A DNA stretch of 52,500 bases, taken from NCBI GenBank assembly GCA_016712105.1, contig JADJRU010000016.1, positions 1-52,500 on the forward strand, given 5' to 3'. This document shows, piece after piece, positions 17,203-26,022 of the stretch (its first letter is position 1; each line of letters begins with the position of its first letter). Source of the stretch: Ahniella sp. GTDB lineage: Bacteria; Pseudomonadota; Gammaproteobacteria; Xanthomonadales; Ahniellaceae. The position numbers and the translations under genes were made by a program. The notes beneath the pieces are model-generated. The model was not told where the DNA came from, did not search any database, and was given only the letters and a program-made list of their open reading frames with translations.

Positions 17203-20200
17203 TTACTGCGTCAGCACGCTGACGTTGTCGACCACGAAGCTGGTGGCGACCTGCGAACCTTCCGTACCCAGGAAGTACACGCGGATCGTCTGGCCTTTGT
17301 AGGCGATCAGGTTGAAACTCTTCTGGCTGTAACCGCCGGCGGCGTTGAGATTCGAATACGTCGCCAGGGTGCCGAGTACTGCATTCGACGAGTTGCGGAC
17401 CTGCACGGCCAAGGTGTCATAAGCCTGCGTGGTGGTCGTTTCGTCGGTGGCGATGTCGAGATAGAAACTCAGCGTCGCGCTCGTCGCCGTCGAAGGGATC
17501 GTGATCGTCTGGTAGACGGAGTCGGTATGGGTCGCGCCATAACCGTTCAGCCAGGCTTTCCACGTGCCCTGGTAAGCGGCGAAGCCGGCGTCACTGGTGA
17601 TCACGCCCGACGTGGCGGTCCAACTGCTGCTGCCCGACTCGAAGCCACCGTTGACGATCCGCTGGACGGCTGCCGTGGTGTTGTTGATCGAGAAGCTCAC
17701 CGCGGTCGAGTTCGTCGAGTTGCCGGCGGCGTCATAGGCCCGGGCGACCAGCGAATGCGTGCCGTTCGTCAGTGTCGTCGAGTTGAACGCCAGGCTGTAC
17801 GGCGACGTGGTGTCGGTCCCGCGCGAGACGCCGTCGATCAGGAACTCGACACCGGCCACACCAACGTTATCGGAAGCCGTGGCCGAGAGTGTGATCGTTC
17901 CAGCGGTGCCAGTCACCGAAGCGCTGACGGTCGGTGCCGTGGTATCGGCCGTGGTGTTGTTGATCGAGAAGCTGACGGCCGTCGAATTCCTCGAGTTGCC
18001 GGCGGCGTCATAGGCCCGGGCGACCAGCGAGTGCGTGCCGTTCGTCAGCGTCGTCGAGTTGAACGCCAGGCTGTACGGCGACGTGGTGTCGGTCCCGCGC
18101 GAGACGCCGTCGATCAGGAACTCGACGCCCGCCACACCGACGTTGTCGGAAGCCGTGGCCGAGAGTGTGATCGTGCCGGCCGTGCCGGTCACCGAAGCGC
18201 TGACGGTCGGTGCCGTGGTATCGGCCGTGGTGTTGTTGATCGAGAAGCTGACGGCCGTTGAGTTCGTCGAGTTGCCGGCGGCGTCATAAGCCCGGGCGAC
18301 CAGCGAGTGCGTGCCGTTCGTCAGTGTCGTCGAGTTGAACGCCAGGCTATACGGCGACGTGGTGTCGGTGCCGCGCGAGACGCCGTCGATCAGGAACTCG
18401 ACGCCCGCCACACCGACGTTGTCGGAAGCCGTGGCGGACAGCGTGATCGTGCCGGCGGTGCCGGTCACCGAAGCGCTGACGGTGGGTGCGGTGGTGTCGC
18501 CGCCGCCCGTGCCCTGCGTCACCCAGATCGGCGCCGACCACAGGATCTTGCCGTCATCCTGCGTGATCTTCGCGTAGTAGAAGTGCTCACCGACACTAGG
18601 CGTGAAGCTGTAGTTCGCCGTCGCTGCCAGTTGTGTGACGGTGCCGTTGCGTTTCGGCACACCCTCGTGGATCTGCACCGACGATACCGTGCGACCGGCG
18701 CTGTTCGCGAAGTACACCACCAGGTTCAGCGGGCCCGAGTTGTTGAACTTCGACCCCATGATGTTGCCGTTGCCGGTCAGGATGATCTGCGAGTTTTTGT
18801 CGCTCGACGCAAACACGCGGCGAGCTTTCATCGCGTCGACGAGGCTGGCGCGGGTGAACGCGGTGCCGGTCGGCACCAGGATGCCGGTGCGGTTCGTCCA
18901 GCTGGCGCCCCAGTTGGCGCAATGGTTGTCCTGGTTCGTCGTGGGGGCGACGCGGAAACCGCGTTCGAGCAGCACCTTGTAGGCACTTTCATAGGAACTG
19001 CGGCCGGTTTCCGTCTCGGTCGTGTTGTTCGAGAACGCCGAGGTATTGAGGATCTCCGCAGCGACCATCACTTCTTCGCCGTCGGCGGCATAACCCATCA
19101 CGGTCGTGCCGATCTTGAACTGGTCGGCTGTGCTTGGATGGTTGAACTGGCCAATCCAGCCCCGCGCCTTCATCGTGGTGTACAGGCCGGCGTAGTCATT
19201 CTTGGGTGTCAGCACGTCACCGAGCAGCTGGTTCGAGCTGTTGTATTCCCAAGCCGCAAGCAGGTCACCGTTGATGATGTTCAGGTGGCCGCCATTCGAA
19301 ATTACGCCCCATTCCATGCCGTACAGAGCCACGAAGCCGGGGTTGTTGGTATTGAACGTGTTCTGTGCCGAGACACCGGCGGCATAACGGTTGCGAGCGG
19401 TTGTCGGGCTGGCCGCGGTGTTCGTGTTCGACGAGCCGTCGAAGTAATGGTTGTGCTCGGAACTCAACTGGAAGTCGAGACCCCGGCTCTTTGCGTACAC
19501 AAAGGAATCATTCGGGCCGAATTGGCCGGTCTGCGCACCTTGTGACGACGTGCAGGTCGAGACGGCGCCGCCGCCGTCCGAGTCGTTGCTCTGGCCGTGC
19601 AGGTTGCCGTAATAGACGGTGTAGGGCAGGGAGCCGGTCGCTGCGGCGGCCTTTTCGGCGTCGCGGCTGGTCGGCAGCGCCTGGAATGCCGGCATCGCAA
19701 CTTTCGGCGGGGTGCCGACATGGATGTCCCATTCCTGTACGTGGGCGTGGTCGGCATCAGCCGCCAGGGCTGAAGCGACGCGTTTCGACAGGGTGTCGCC
19801 GAGCGCACGGTGCGCCAGCGGGTCACCCGCGGTGGCGGTCATTCGAACCTTGTAGAAGCCCGGGGCAAGTGCCTTGTTGCGAGCATCGCGGCCGTTCCAG
19901 GGCACGTTGACTTCGATCTGCTCCTGGAACAGGCGCTCTTCGCCGACAAACTCGCGCAGCACCTTGCCGCTTTCGACATCCAGCAGTTCCACGCGCCAGG
20001 CGACCGTCGACGGGTCGAGCGCGTCCAGGTAACTGAAATACAGTTTGAAGTCTCGCGCTTCCGCCGACTCGCCGCGGAACGGCGCGTAAACAGAGGCTTC
20101 GAATTCGTGGTGGTCAGGGCTGACCGCGTGGATGGAACCAGACGACAGGGCAACAACAAGGCCCAGCGCCAGCGAGCGCAGGCGCGCATGCGACTTCAAC

Positions 20201-20205
20201 AGCAT
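17203..20205 (-). CDS. Secreted PHP-type (CehA/McbA-like) metallohydrolase with Ig-like repeats
   Basis: I start at the ATG at 20205, five bases after GGGAGAGA, which opens a signal peptide (MLLKSHARLRSLALGLVVAL); the product is 1000 residues. The catalytic part (~190-520) has PHP-like metal ligands: GNLHGQSNDSDGG, SSEHNHYFDG, QFNHPS and QDNHCANWG. This fits the CehA/McbA-like metallohydrolases, which act on phosphate or carbamate esters. The C-terminal half holds three 92-residue bacterial Ig-like repeats (TLSATASDNVGVAGVEFLIDG, SLVARAYDAAGN) and then a jelly-roll-like domain (IVNGGFESGSSSWTATSG). It is likely surface-attached or secreted; the substrate is unknown. Confidence 0.85.
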   Translation of the reverse strand: MLLKSHARLRSLALGLVVALSSGSIHAVSPDHHEFEASVYAPFRGESAEARDFKLYFSYLDALDPSTVAWRVELLDVESGKVLREFVGEERLFQEQIEVNVPWNGRDARNKALAPGFYKVRMTATAGDPLAHRALGDTLSKRVASALAADADHAHVQEWDIHVGTPPKVAMPAFQALPTSRDAEKAAAATGSLPYTVYYGNLHGQSNDSDGGGAVSTCTSSQGAQTGQFGPNDSFVYAKSRGLDFQLSSEHNHYFDGSSNTNTAASPTTARNRYAAGVSAQNTFNTNNPGFVALYGMEWGVISNGGHLNIINGDLLAAWEYNSSNQLLGDVLTPKNDYAGLYTTMKARGWIGQFNHPSTADQFKIGTTVMGYAADGEEVMVAAEILNTSAFSNNTTETETGRSSYESAYKVLLERGFRVAPTTNQDNHCANWGASWTNRTGILVPTGTAFTRASLVDAMKARRVFASSDKNSQIILTGNGNIMGSKFNNSGPLNLVVYFANSAGRTVSSVQIHEGVPKRNGTVTQLAATANYSFTPSVGEHFYYAKITQDDGKILWSAPIWVTQGTGGGDTTAPTVSASVTGTAGTITLSATASDNVGVAGVEFLIDGVSRGTDTTSPYSLAFNSTTLTNGTHSLVARAYDAAGNSTNSTAVSFSINNTTADTTAPTVSASVTGTAGTITLSATASDNVGVAGVEFLIDGVSRGTDTTSPYSLAFNSTTLTNGTHSLVARAYDAAGNSRNSTAVSFSINNTTADTTAPTVSASVTGTAGTITLSATASDNVGVAGVEFLIDGVSRGTDTTSPYSLAFNSTTLTNGTHSLVARAYDAAGNSTNSTAVSFSINNTTAAVQRIVNGGFESGSSSWTATSGVITSDAGFAAYQGTWKAWLNGYGATHTDSVYQTITIPSTATSATLSFYLDIATDETTTTQAYDTLAVQVRNSSNAVLGTLATYSNLNAAGGYSQKSFNLIAYKGQTIRVYFLGTEGSQVATSFVVDNVSVLTQ
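17675..18502 (-). repeat. Three near-identical 276-bp coding repeats
   Basis: Copies begin at 17675, 17951 and 18227, each 276 bases (92 residues, one Ig-like domain), with only a handful of synonymous or single-residue changes. The near identity implies recent expansion or ongoing gene conversion, and makes the copy number sensitive to assembly. Confidence 0.92.
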
Positions 20206-20255
20206 CTCAATCTCTCCCGGGTGAACGCACATCAAGCGAAGGGAGCATCCATGCC

Positions 20256-20396
20256 GGGGCGCCCGCCTGATGGCGGAGGTCCCCTTGGTTTCGTCGCTGT
20301 CCAGGCGACGTGCCAGGGAGCAGATGGAAACCTGCGGCCCGGGCGGACCCGTCCGGCTCGTGCCGGATCTTTCGGGTCGCCGGCTTGATAGCCGGT
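20256..20396 (-). promoter_or_regulatory. Highly structured leader, candidate cis-acting RNA
   Basis: In the 342-base gap between the metallohydrolase and the divergent ABC permease, about 140 bases are almost continuous stems. They are GCCGGCT/AGCCGGT (20379-20396), nested GACCCG..CGGGTC and TCCGGC/GCCGGA (20346-20378), GCAG/CTGC (20320-20335), CGTCGC/GCGACG (20292-20310), and GGGG..CCCC enclosing CCGCC/GGCGG (20256-20284). They end about 50 bases before the metallohydrolase start, so a leader on the minus strand is likelier than on the plus strand. It matched no riboswitch consensus I could recall, including c-di-GMP-I. The rest of the gap (20397-20547) shows only a short palindrome, GACGCA-C-TGCGTC. 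Confidence 0.45.
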
Positions 20397-20547
20397 CTTC
20401 ATGACGAAATCTTGACGCACTGCGTCGTAACTCGCTGAAACAAGCCTGAATACATCCTGTTTTTGACCAGAAAAGTCACTGTTCTGACCTTGCCCGTCGC
20501 CCGCCATTGCAGCCTGGGAAAGGCGCCCGCTACCCTGTACGCCGCCT

Positions 20548-21321
20548 TTGAACCTGTTGATTTCCTTGCTTGCCCATTTTGTCCAGCGTGAAATCCGTGA
20601 ACGCTTTCTGGGTACCGTATCCGGCGGTGCCTGGCTGCTGATCGGCCCGCTGTTGACCCTGGCGGCCTATCTCTTTGTATTTGCCGAAGTCATGAAGGTG
20701 CGGCTGCACGCCGATGCCGGCGACAGTTTTGTGGTGTTTCTGGCCTTGGGCCTCTGGCCCTGGTTCGCGTTCTCCGAGAGCATTCTCCGCGGTACCACAG
20801 CGATCCGTCAGAACGCCGCGTTGATTGGCAAGATCGCGCTGGATCGGCAGTTGCTGGTGCAGGCCGCCGTGTTGTCGGCGTTCCTGATCCACGGTTTGGG
20901 CTTCGTGCTGGTGCTGATCGTGCTGAAGCTTTCGGGTTATGCGCTCAACCTGGCCGGGTTGCCCTGGGTCCTGCTGGGTTTGGCCGGACTGGCGCTGACG
21001 GCCTACGGCCTGGCGCTGGCGCTGGCCGCTGCCGCGGTGTTCCTGCGCGATATCGAATCCGTGCTGGCACAAGTGTTGATGCTCGGCATGCTGCTGACGC
21101 CGATTTTTTTCCCGCCCAGCCAGATTCCAGCCCGGTTCGCGTGGTTCGTCTCGTTCAACCCGCTGGCCGTCTGGATCGGCTGTATCCGCGGTGGCCTGCT
21201 CGAACGCGGGTTGCCGGATGCTTCAGGGCTGGTACTCGCGGGTGGTGTCGCCATCGCGGCGCTGCTGATTGGCCGTTTCGTGTTTCGCCGTGCGGCACCG
21301 CACTTCGAGGACTATCTGTGA
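20548..21321 (+). CDS. ABC-2 type glycan exporter permease (Wzm-like)
   Basis: The 257-residue protein has six predicted membrane segments and the Wzm pattern: an N-terminal interfacial helix ending VQREIRERFLGT, then GGAWLLIGPLLTLAAY, SILRGTTAIRQNAALIGK, LRDIESVLAQVLMLGMLLTPIFFP and FNPLAVWIGCIR. Such permeases export undecaprenyl-linked O-antigen or other polysaccharide across the inner membrane. The frame opens with TTG at 20548; no upstream ATG or good ribosome site is visible, but the start matches family length. It overlaps the ATPase gene by four bases (GTGA). Confidence 0.88.
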   Translation: MNLLISLLAHFVQREIRERFLGTVSGGAWLLIGPLLTLAAYLFVFAEVMKVRLHADAGDSFVVFLALGLWPWFAFSESILRGTTAIRQNAALIGKIALDRQLLVQAAVLSAFLIHGLGFVLVLIVLKLSGYALNLAGLPWVLLGLAGLALTAYGLALALAAAAVFLRDIESVLAQVLMLGMLLTPIFFPPSQIPARFAWFVSFNPLAVWIGCIRGGLLERGLPDASGLVLAGGVAIAALLIGRFVFRRAAPHFEDYL

Positions 21322-22505
21322 GCGCCGACCTGCTGATCGAACTGATCGGAGTCGGCAAGTCCTTTCCGAAGGTCAGCCGGGCCAGCGATCGCCTGCGCGC
21401 GCTCACGTCGCTGCTGCTCGGACGCAGTCCGGGCCGGGTGTCGAACGTCCTTGAAGGGATTGACCTGACCATCCATCGTGGCCAGTCGGTCGGGTTGATC
21501 GGCGAAAACGGCGCCGGCAAATCCACATTGTTGAAGGTCATCACCGGCGTCTACAGCGCCAGTACCGGCAGTGTCCGGCGGTTGGGCACCATTGCGCCGC
21601 TGCTGGAACTCGGTGCCGGATTCCATCCCGAGCAAAGCGGCCGCGAGAACCTGCGCACGAATGCGTTGCTGCTCGGGATGTCACCGGCTGAACTGGCTGC
21701 AAGCGAAGCCGACATCATTGCGTTCGCCGACATTGGCGACTACATCGACGAGCCGGTCAAACACTACAGTTCCGGCATGGTGGTGCGGCTGGGATTTGCG
21801 GTGATCGCCGCACTGAAGCCCGATCTGCTGATCACCGATGAAGTGCTTGCGGTCGGCGACGAATCGTTCCAGAAAAAGTGTGTGCGCTGGATGGAGCGAT
21901 ACCTGGCCGACGGCGGCACACTCGTGCTGGTCAGCCACAGCATGTACCACATCCAGAAACTCTGCCAGCACGCGATCTGGCTGGATCGCGGTCGCATCCG
22001 CAAGCAGGGTGACGTGTTCGATGTCACGCAGGACTACCTGGCGTGGCACGAGAAAAAGTCCGCCGATACCGGCATCGAACATCGACTCACTGCCAATGGC
22101 GAGTACGCCGTGCTGCGGTTCGCCTTGAACGGTGACACCGGGACCTTGCCGATCGAATTGCCGCTGGGTGAAGACCTGCTCGTCGACGTCGAACTGCGCG
22201 GCCGTGACGATCGCGCGCCGGTCTTCGGCATCGGGTTCAAACGTGTTGACGGCACGGCTGTCTACGGCACCGGCAGCGAGTTCGAGCGGCAACCCGCCAA
22301 GCGTCTGGCGCACGGCCATTTTGCGTGGCGCCTCAGATTCCCGAAACCCAGCCTTTTGCCGGGAACGTATGTCATCACGGCGCATGCGCTCGATCCCGAG
22401 GGGGTTCGTTTGTTCGATGACCTGCCGCGGACAGTGATCGTGCGCGGCCGGACGCCGGAGTTGGGTTTGGTGCGCCTGGCTCATGTCTGGGAAGACCCGA
22501 CGTGA
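21318..22505 (+). CDS. ABC glycan exporter ATPase with C-terminal glycan-binding domain (Wzt-like)
   Basis: Translation starts at GTG 21318 inside the permease stop; the product is 395 residues. The ATPase domain has Walker A GENGAGKST, the H-specific ELGAGFHPEQSGREN stretch, signature YSSGMVVRLGF, Walker B LLITDEVLAVGD and switch VSHS. After ~245 comes a second domain of beta strands (VLRFALNGD, EDLLVDVELRGRDD, FGIGFKRVDGTAVYGTGSEF, TYVITAHALD), which is the Wzt C-terminal domain. That domain recognises the modified end of the polymer before export and suggests that a terminal residue, perhaps methylated, gates transport. Confidence 0.92.
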   Translation: MSADLLIELIGVGKSFPKVSRASDRLRALTSLLLGRSPGRVSNVLEGIDLTIHRGQSVGLIGENGAGKSTLLKVITGVYSASTGSVRRLGTIAPLLELGAGFHPEQSGRENLRTNALLLGMSPAELAASEADIIAFADIGDYIDEPVKHYSSGMVVRLGFAVIAALKPDLLITDEVLAVGDESFQKKCVRWMERYLADGGTLVLVSHSMYHIQKLCQHAIWLDRGRIRKQGDVFDVTQDYLAWHEKKSADTGIEHRLTANGEYAVLRFALNGDTGTLPIELPLGEDLLVDVELRGRDDRAPVFGIGFKRVDGTAVYGTGSEFERQPAKRLAHGHFAWRLRFPKPSLLPGTYVITAHALDPEGVRLFDDLPRTVIVRGRTPELGLVRLAHVWEDPT

Positions 22506-23311
22506 TCAGCCTGATCGTGCCGGTGTACGGCGCCGAAGCGGCGACCGTGGCCTGCCTTGAATCCCTGCGCGGCCAGATTGATGCCGAGACACGCCTGCTG
22601 GTGATCGACGATGCCTCACCCGATCGCAGCATCGTCGGTGCACTCGAATCCGCGATGGTGCCATTTGGCGGACATGCCGAACTGATTCTCCAGGACGTCA
22701 ATCGCGGCTTTGTCGGGACCGTCAATCACGGGTTTGCGAGGACGGAAGGTGATGTCATCCTGCTGAACTCCGACACGGTGGCGAGCCCTGGGTTCGTGAT
22801 GCGGATCATTGAATGTGCCGCCACCGATGCCCGGATCGCGACGATCACGCCGTTCTCCAACAACGCCGAGATCTGCTCGTTCCCGGATCTTTGTGTGGCC
22901 GCGACCGTGCCGAAGGATCTGGCGCGCATCGCTGCTGCGGCCGAGCGGTTGCCGAACGAAGATTTCATCGACCTGCCGACCGGGGTGGGCTTCTGCATGT
23001 GGATCCGTCGCGAAGCGCTTGAGCAGTTGGGCGACTTCGATCAAGCCACGTTTGGCCGCGGTTATGGCGAAGAGAACGACTTTTGTCAGCGTGCCATCGG
23101 CCATGGTTGGCGAAACGTTTTGTGTCACCGGGCCTTTGTTGCCCATGTCGGCGGCGAATCGTTCGCCGCCACCACTCACCGGCCGAATGGCGAGGCCTTG
23201 CGCCGCTTGTTGGCGCGTTACCCGCAGTACAATCGCCAAGTCGCCGACTTCATCGCCGCCGACCCGCCTCGCGCCTGGCGGCAGCAATTGGCCCATCTAC
23301 TGGAATCCTGA
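22502..23311 (+). CDS. Family 2 glycosyltransferase
   Basis: The 269-residue product starts at GTG 22502, overlapping the ATPase stop by four bases. It has the GT-A fold markers: MISLIVPVYGAEAATVACLES, LLVIDDASPD, NRGFVGTVNHGFARTEGDVILLNSDT (the DxD-like NSDT) and the acceptor region DLPTGVGFCMWIRREAL followed by GYGEENDFCQRA. This type adds sugars such as rhamnose or galactose to growing chains at the cytoplasmic face of the membrane. Donor and acceptor cannot be told from sequence. Confidence 0.9.
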   Translation: MISLIVPVYGAEAATVACLESLRGQIDAETRLLVIDDASPDRSIVGALESAMVPFGGHAELILQDVNRGFVGTVNHGFARTEGDVILLNSDTVASPGFVMRIIECAATDARIATITPFSNNAEICSFPDLCVAATVPKDLARIAAAAERLPNEDFIDLPTGVGFCMWIRREALEQLGDFDQATFGRGYGEENDFCQRAIGHGWRNVLCHRAFVAHVGGESFAATTHRPNGEALRRLLARYPQYNRQVADFIAADPPRAWRQQLAHLLES

Positions 23312-23313
23312 TC

Positions 23314-24231
23314 TTGTCGGCATTGCCCTTCACTGGTGAGCGCTTCACGCCCGAATGCGTGCGCGAAATGTGGTACGAGCATTGGCATCGTTATGCCTTT
23401 GCCGCGCCCGTGTTGCGCGGCAAGCGTGTGCTCGATGCCGCCTGTGGCGAAGGTTACGGTTCGGCGATCCTCGCCGGCGTGGCTGAATCGGTGGACGGTG
23501 TCGACATCAGCGCCGACGCCGTCGGTCATGCCCGCGACCGGTACGGCAATCGGCCTGGCCTCACATTCCATGTCGCCGACGCAACTCGTTTGCCATTTCC
23601 GGACGCCCATTTTGATGCCGTGGTGTCGTTCGAAACACTGGAACATCTGGAGGCACAGGACGAACGGCTCGCCGGGTTTCGCAGGGTGCTGTCGCCGAGC
23701 GGATTCCTGCTGATCTCGTCACCGGACAAGCGGGTCTACTCGGACCTCAGTGGATATCAAAACGAGTTTCACGTCCGCGAGTTGTACCGGAAGGAGCTGA
23801 TCGACCTGATCCATCGGCATTTTCCGGCCATGCGCCTGTTCGGCCAGAAGCTCATGTTCCAGTCGATGATCGTCGCCGATGACGGCGTTCTGGATTCCGC
23901 GGGTGTGAGCATCAGTGCCGACGGCGGTACGCGTCTGGAATCTCGCTTCACGCTCGACCCCATGTATTTCCTGGTTGCCTGTGCAGCCAGCGAATCGGCG
24001 CTGCCGAACCTGCCTTCATTACACGTGTTCTCCGATCAGGAAGAATCCGTGTACCGTCATTACGAGCACGAAATCCGCAAGAACATGCAGGCGGGTCAGA
24101 TGCTGATCGAGCGCGATCGTCGTATCGCCGAACTGGAGGCCGCTTTGTCGCGAGCCCAGTCGGTGACGGCTGCGCCAGAGGTGTCCAACCCGCCGCCCAC
24201 CGCGCAGCCGTTCTGGCGGCGCTGGTTCTGA
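23314..24231 (+). CDS. SAM-dependent methyltransferase with C-terminal coiled coil
   Basis: The frame follows the GT stop by two bases; I use TTG 23314, giving 305 residues beginning SALPFTGERFTPE (the first residue is the initiator Met). Class I methyltransferase motifs are VLDAACGEGYGSA, VDGVDISADAV, FHVADATRLPFPD, VVSFETLEHLE and the RVLSPSGFLLISSPD strand. After about residue 245 a charged helical stretch (EIRKNMQAGQMLIERDRRIAELEAALSRAQ, broken here for length) is likely a coiled coil. This arrangement recalls chain-terminating methyltransferases such as WbdD, which cap O-antigen and set chain length through a coiled coil. The capping role is inferred from context. Confidence 0.82.
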   Translation: MSALPFTGERFTPECVREMWYEHWHRYAFAAPVLRGKRVLDAACGEGYGSAILAGVAESVDGVDISADAVGHARDRYGNRPGLTFHVADATRLPFPDAHFDAVVSFETLEHLEAQDERLAGFRRVLSPSGFLLISSPDKRVYSDLSGYQNEFHVRELYRKELIDLIHRHFPAMRLFGQKLMFQSMIVADDGVLDSAGVSISADGGTRLESRFTLDPMYFLVACAASESALPNLPSLHVFSDQEESVYRHYEHEIRKNMQAGQMLIERDRRIAELEAALSRAQSVTAAPEVSNPPPTAQPFWRRWF

Positions 24232-24253
24232 ATCGACAAGGACACTCAGCGAG

Positions 24254-26022
24254 ATGGAATTCAACTTCTCTTTTGATGCCAGCCCGAAACCGGCGGTGGA
24301 CGTGAACGCGCCGCTGTTTGCGTCGGTCGCCGGTACGGCTACCGACCTCGGCAACGGCGAGTGCGTGTTCCGCACCACCGATGGCCCGCATGTGATGACC
24401 ACGCAAGTGCTCGGCGCCTTGGATCGCTGCCGTGCGTTCCGGACGCTCGACGAACACATCCAGACAATCCAGCAGGTCATCCCGGGTGTTCCGCTGGATG
24501 GCATCAAGCGTGTGCTCGACGGATTGATTTCCCGTCGGCTGCTGGTCAGCGAAGTGGACTTTCTCGCCGGGCTCAAGGCCGGTGCGTCACGCGCGACGGA
24601 GCCGGCGGCGACATTGGCCATCCGGGCCTGCGACCGTCCGGAAGCCGTGAAACAGTGTCTGGATGCGCTGCGACAACAGTCGCTGCCACCGGACATGCCC
24701 ATCCTTCTGGTGGATGATTCGCGGACTTCCGCGGCTCGCGATGCGCATCACAAGTTGCTGGCTGACAGCGGTCTGCCGGTGCGGTCGGCAGCACTGGAAA
24801 CACGCCTCGCCGCTTTGCGAAAAGCGCTGCCCGAACATGCGGCGGTGATCGATGACCTGTTTGTCGGCGCGGGTAATGGCCGAAACTTCAATCGGGCGCT
24901 GCTCGCCGGCGCCGGTCGCCAGTTGGTGTTGCTGGATGACGACTTTGTGTTCGACCTGCATCGCCATCCGGAATACAAACCAGGGCTTGATCTTGCACTG
25001 AGCGCGAACCTGCCAGTCCGCTTTTTCGACGACCTCGGCGCCGCGTTGGCCTCCGGAACCGCCGATGCCGGTGCGCTGGCCGAACACCGCCGCCGGTGCG
25101 GACAATCCCTGGCAGGCTTGCTCGAACTCGAAGGCCTGCAGGAAACCCGCGGCGCCCTGCGAGGACTGGAGCCGTCGAACCTGCCGCACCTGCGCCCGGG
25201 CGCGCGGATCGTCGCGACCGTCAACGGCCACCGTGGTCGCAGCGGCTCGATGCGCTGCGAGGGTTACTTCGAACTCGACGCGACCTCGCGATCGAGTCTG
25301 GTCGCCACTCGCGATCGTTACCTGCGCTCGATCGAGAATCCGGCCTTGTGGGTTGGCCCGACGAAGGCGCATCTGGCGCGGCGCGTGAACTTCACGCCGT
25401 TTGTGGTCGACGCCACCGACATGCTCGGATTCGCCGCGCCGGAAGGCCGCAGCGAAGATGCGTTTTTGGTGCGATGACCCAGATGCTGTTGCCGGAATCG
25501 TTGGTGTACATGGGTGCCCACGCCATTGCCCACCAGCCAACCGCCGAGCGTCGTTTCCCGAAACCGGGTAGTGATGTCGAACGCCCGGGGTACAACACAT
25601 TCCTCGTCGACTACGCGTTGAACCGCGTCAACGATGTCCGCGCAGCATCACCAACACAGCGTTCCGCAAGTTTCGCGGGCATGCTCGAAGACTTGGCCGA
25701 CACCACGGATCGTGACCTGCTGTTTTTCCTCGCCGAATACCTGCAGTTCCGCCGCAGTGACCTGATTCACTCGTTGCAGGGCATGGCCGCCGAAGCCGGA
25801 GCTCAGGCACCGGTCTACTGGCAGGCTGACCTGCGCGACATCATCGTGGCGAATGGCCGTGCGCTGGGTCAGAACGAAATGCCGAGGCTGGCCGGGGATC
25901 AGGATCTCGACAATCCACAGGCACTCGCGAAGCGCCTGCGATCGCGACTCCAGAGCACGGCTGCGGCCATGCGCGCCTGGCCTGCCATCTGGGCGGCCGC
26001 ACTGGCCGGGGCCAAAGCGTGA
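24254..26022 (+). CDS. Glycosyltransferase with PqqD-like N-terminus, split by a frameshift
   Basis: ATG 24254 follows AAGGACA. Residues ~1-105 form a small helix-rich winged-helix-like unit (TTQVLGALDRCRAFRTLDEH, IKRVLDGLISRRLLVSE) resembling PqqD/RRE domains. A GT-A-like part follows, with ATLAIRACDRPEAVKQCLDA, PILLVDDSR and LVLLDDDFVFDLH. The frame stops at 25477, but the protein clearly goes on one frame over from GGTGCGATGACC. One missing T in the five-T run at 25463-25467 would restore SEDAFFGAMTQML and a ~590-residue product. Alternatively the second part is separate, starting at ATG 25474, which overlaps the TGA as ATGA (182 residues). I favour one gene and a sequence error. Substrates are unknown. 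Confidence 0.7.

Noticed and set aside
17008..19545. Several long forward frames opposite the metallohydrolase
   Set aside because: They repeat with the 276-bp units and are antisense reflections of the Ig repeats.
20232..20507. A 91-codon frame on the minus strand before the metallohydrolase
   Set aside because: It covers the stem-loops, has Pro/Arg/Gly-rich content and no ribosome site. It is better explained as structured RNA.
25455..25480. Programmed -1 frameshift site at the T run
   Set aside because: G TTT TTG is a poor slippery heptamer and no clear downstream stem is present; other genes in the window carry similar simple indels.
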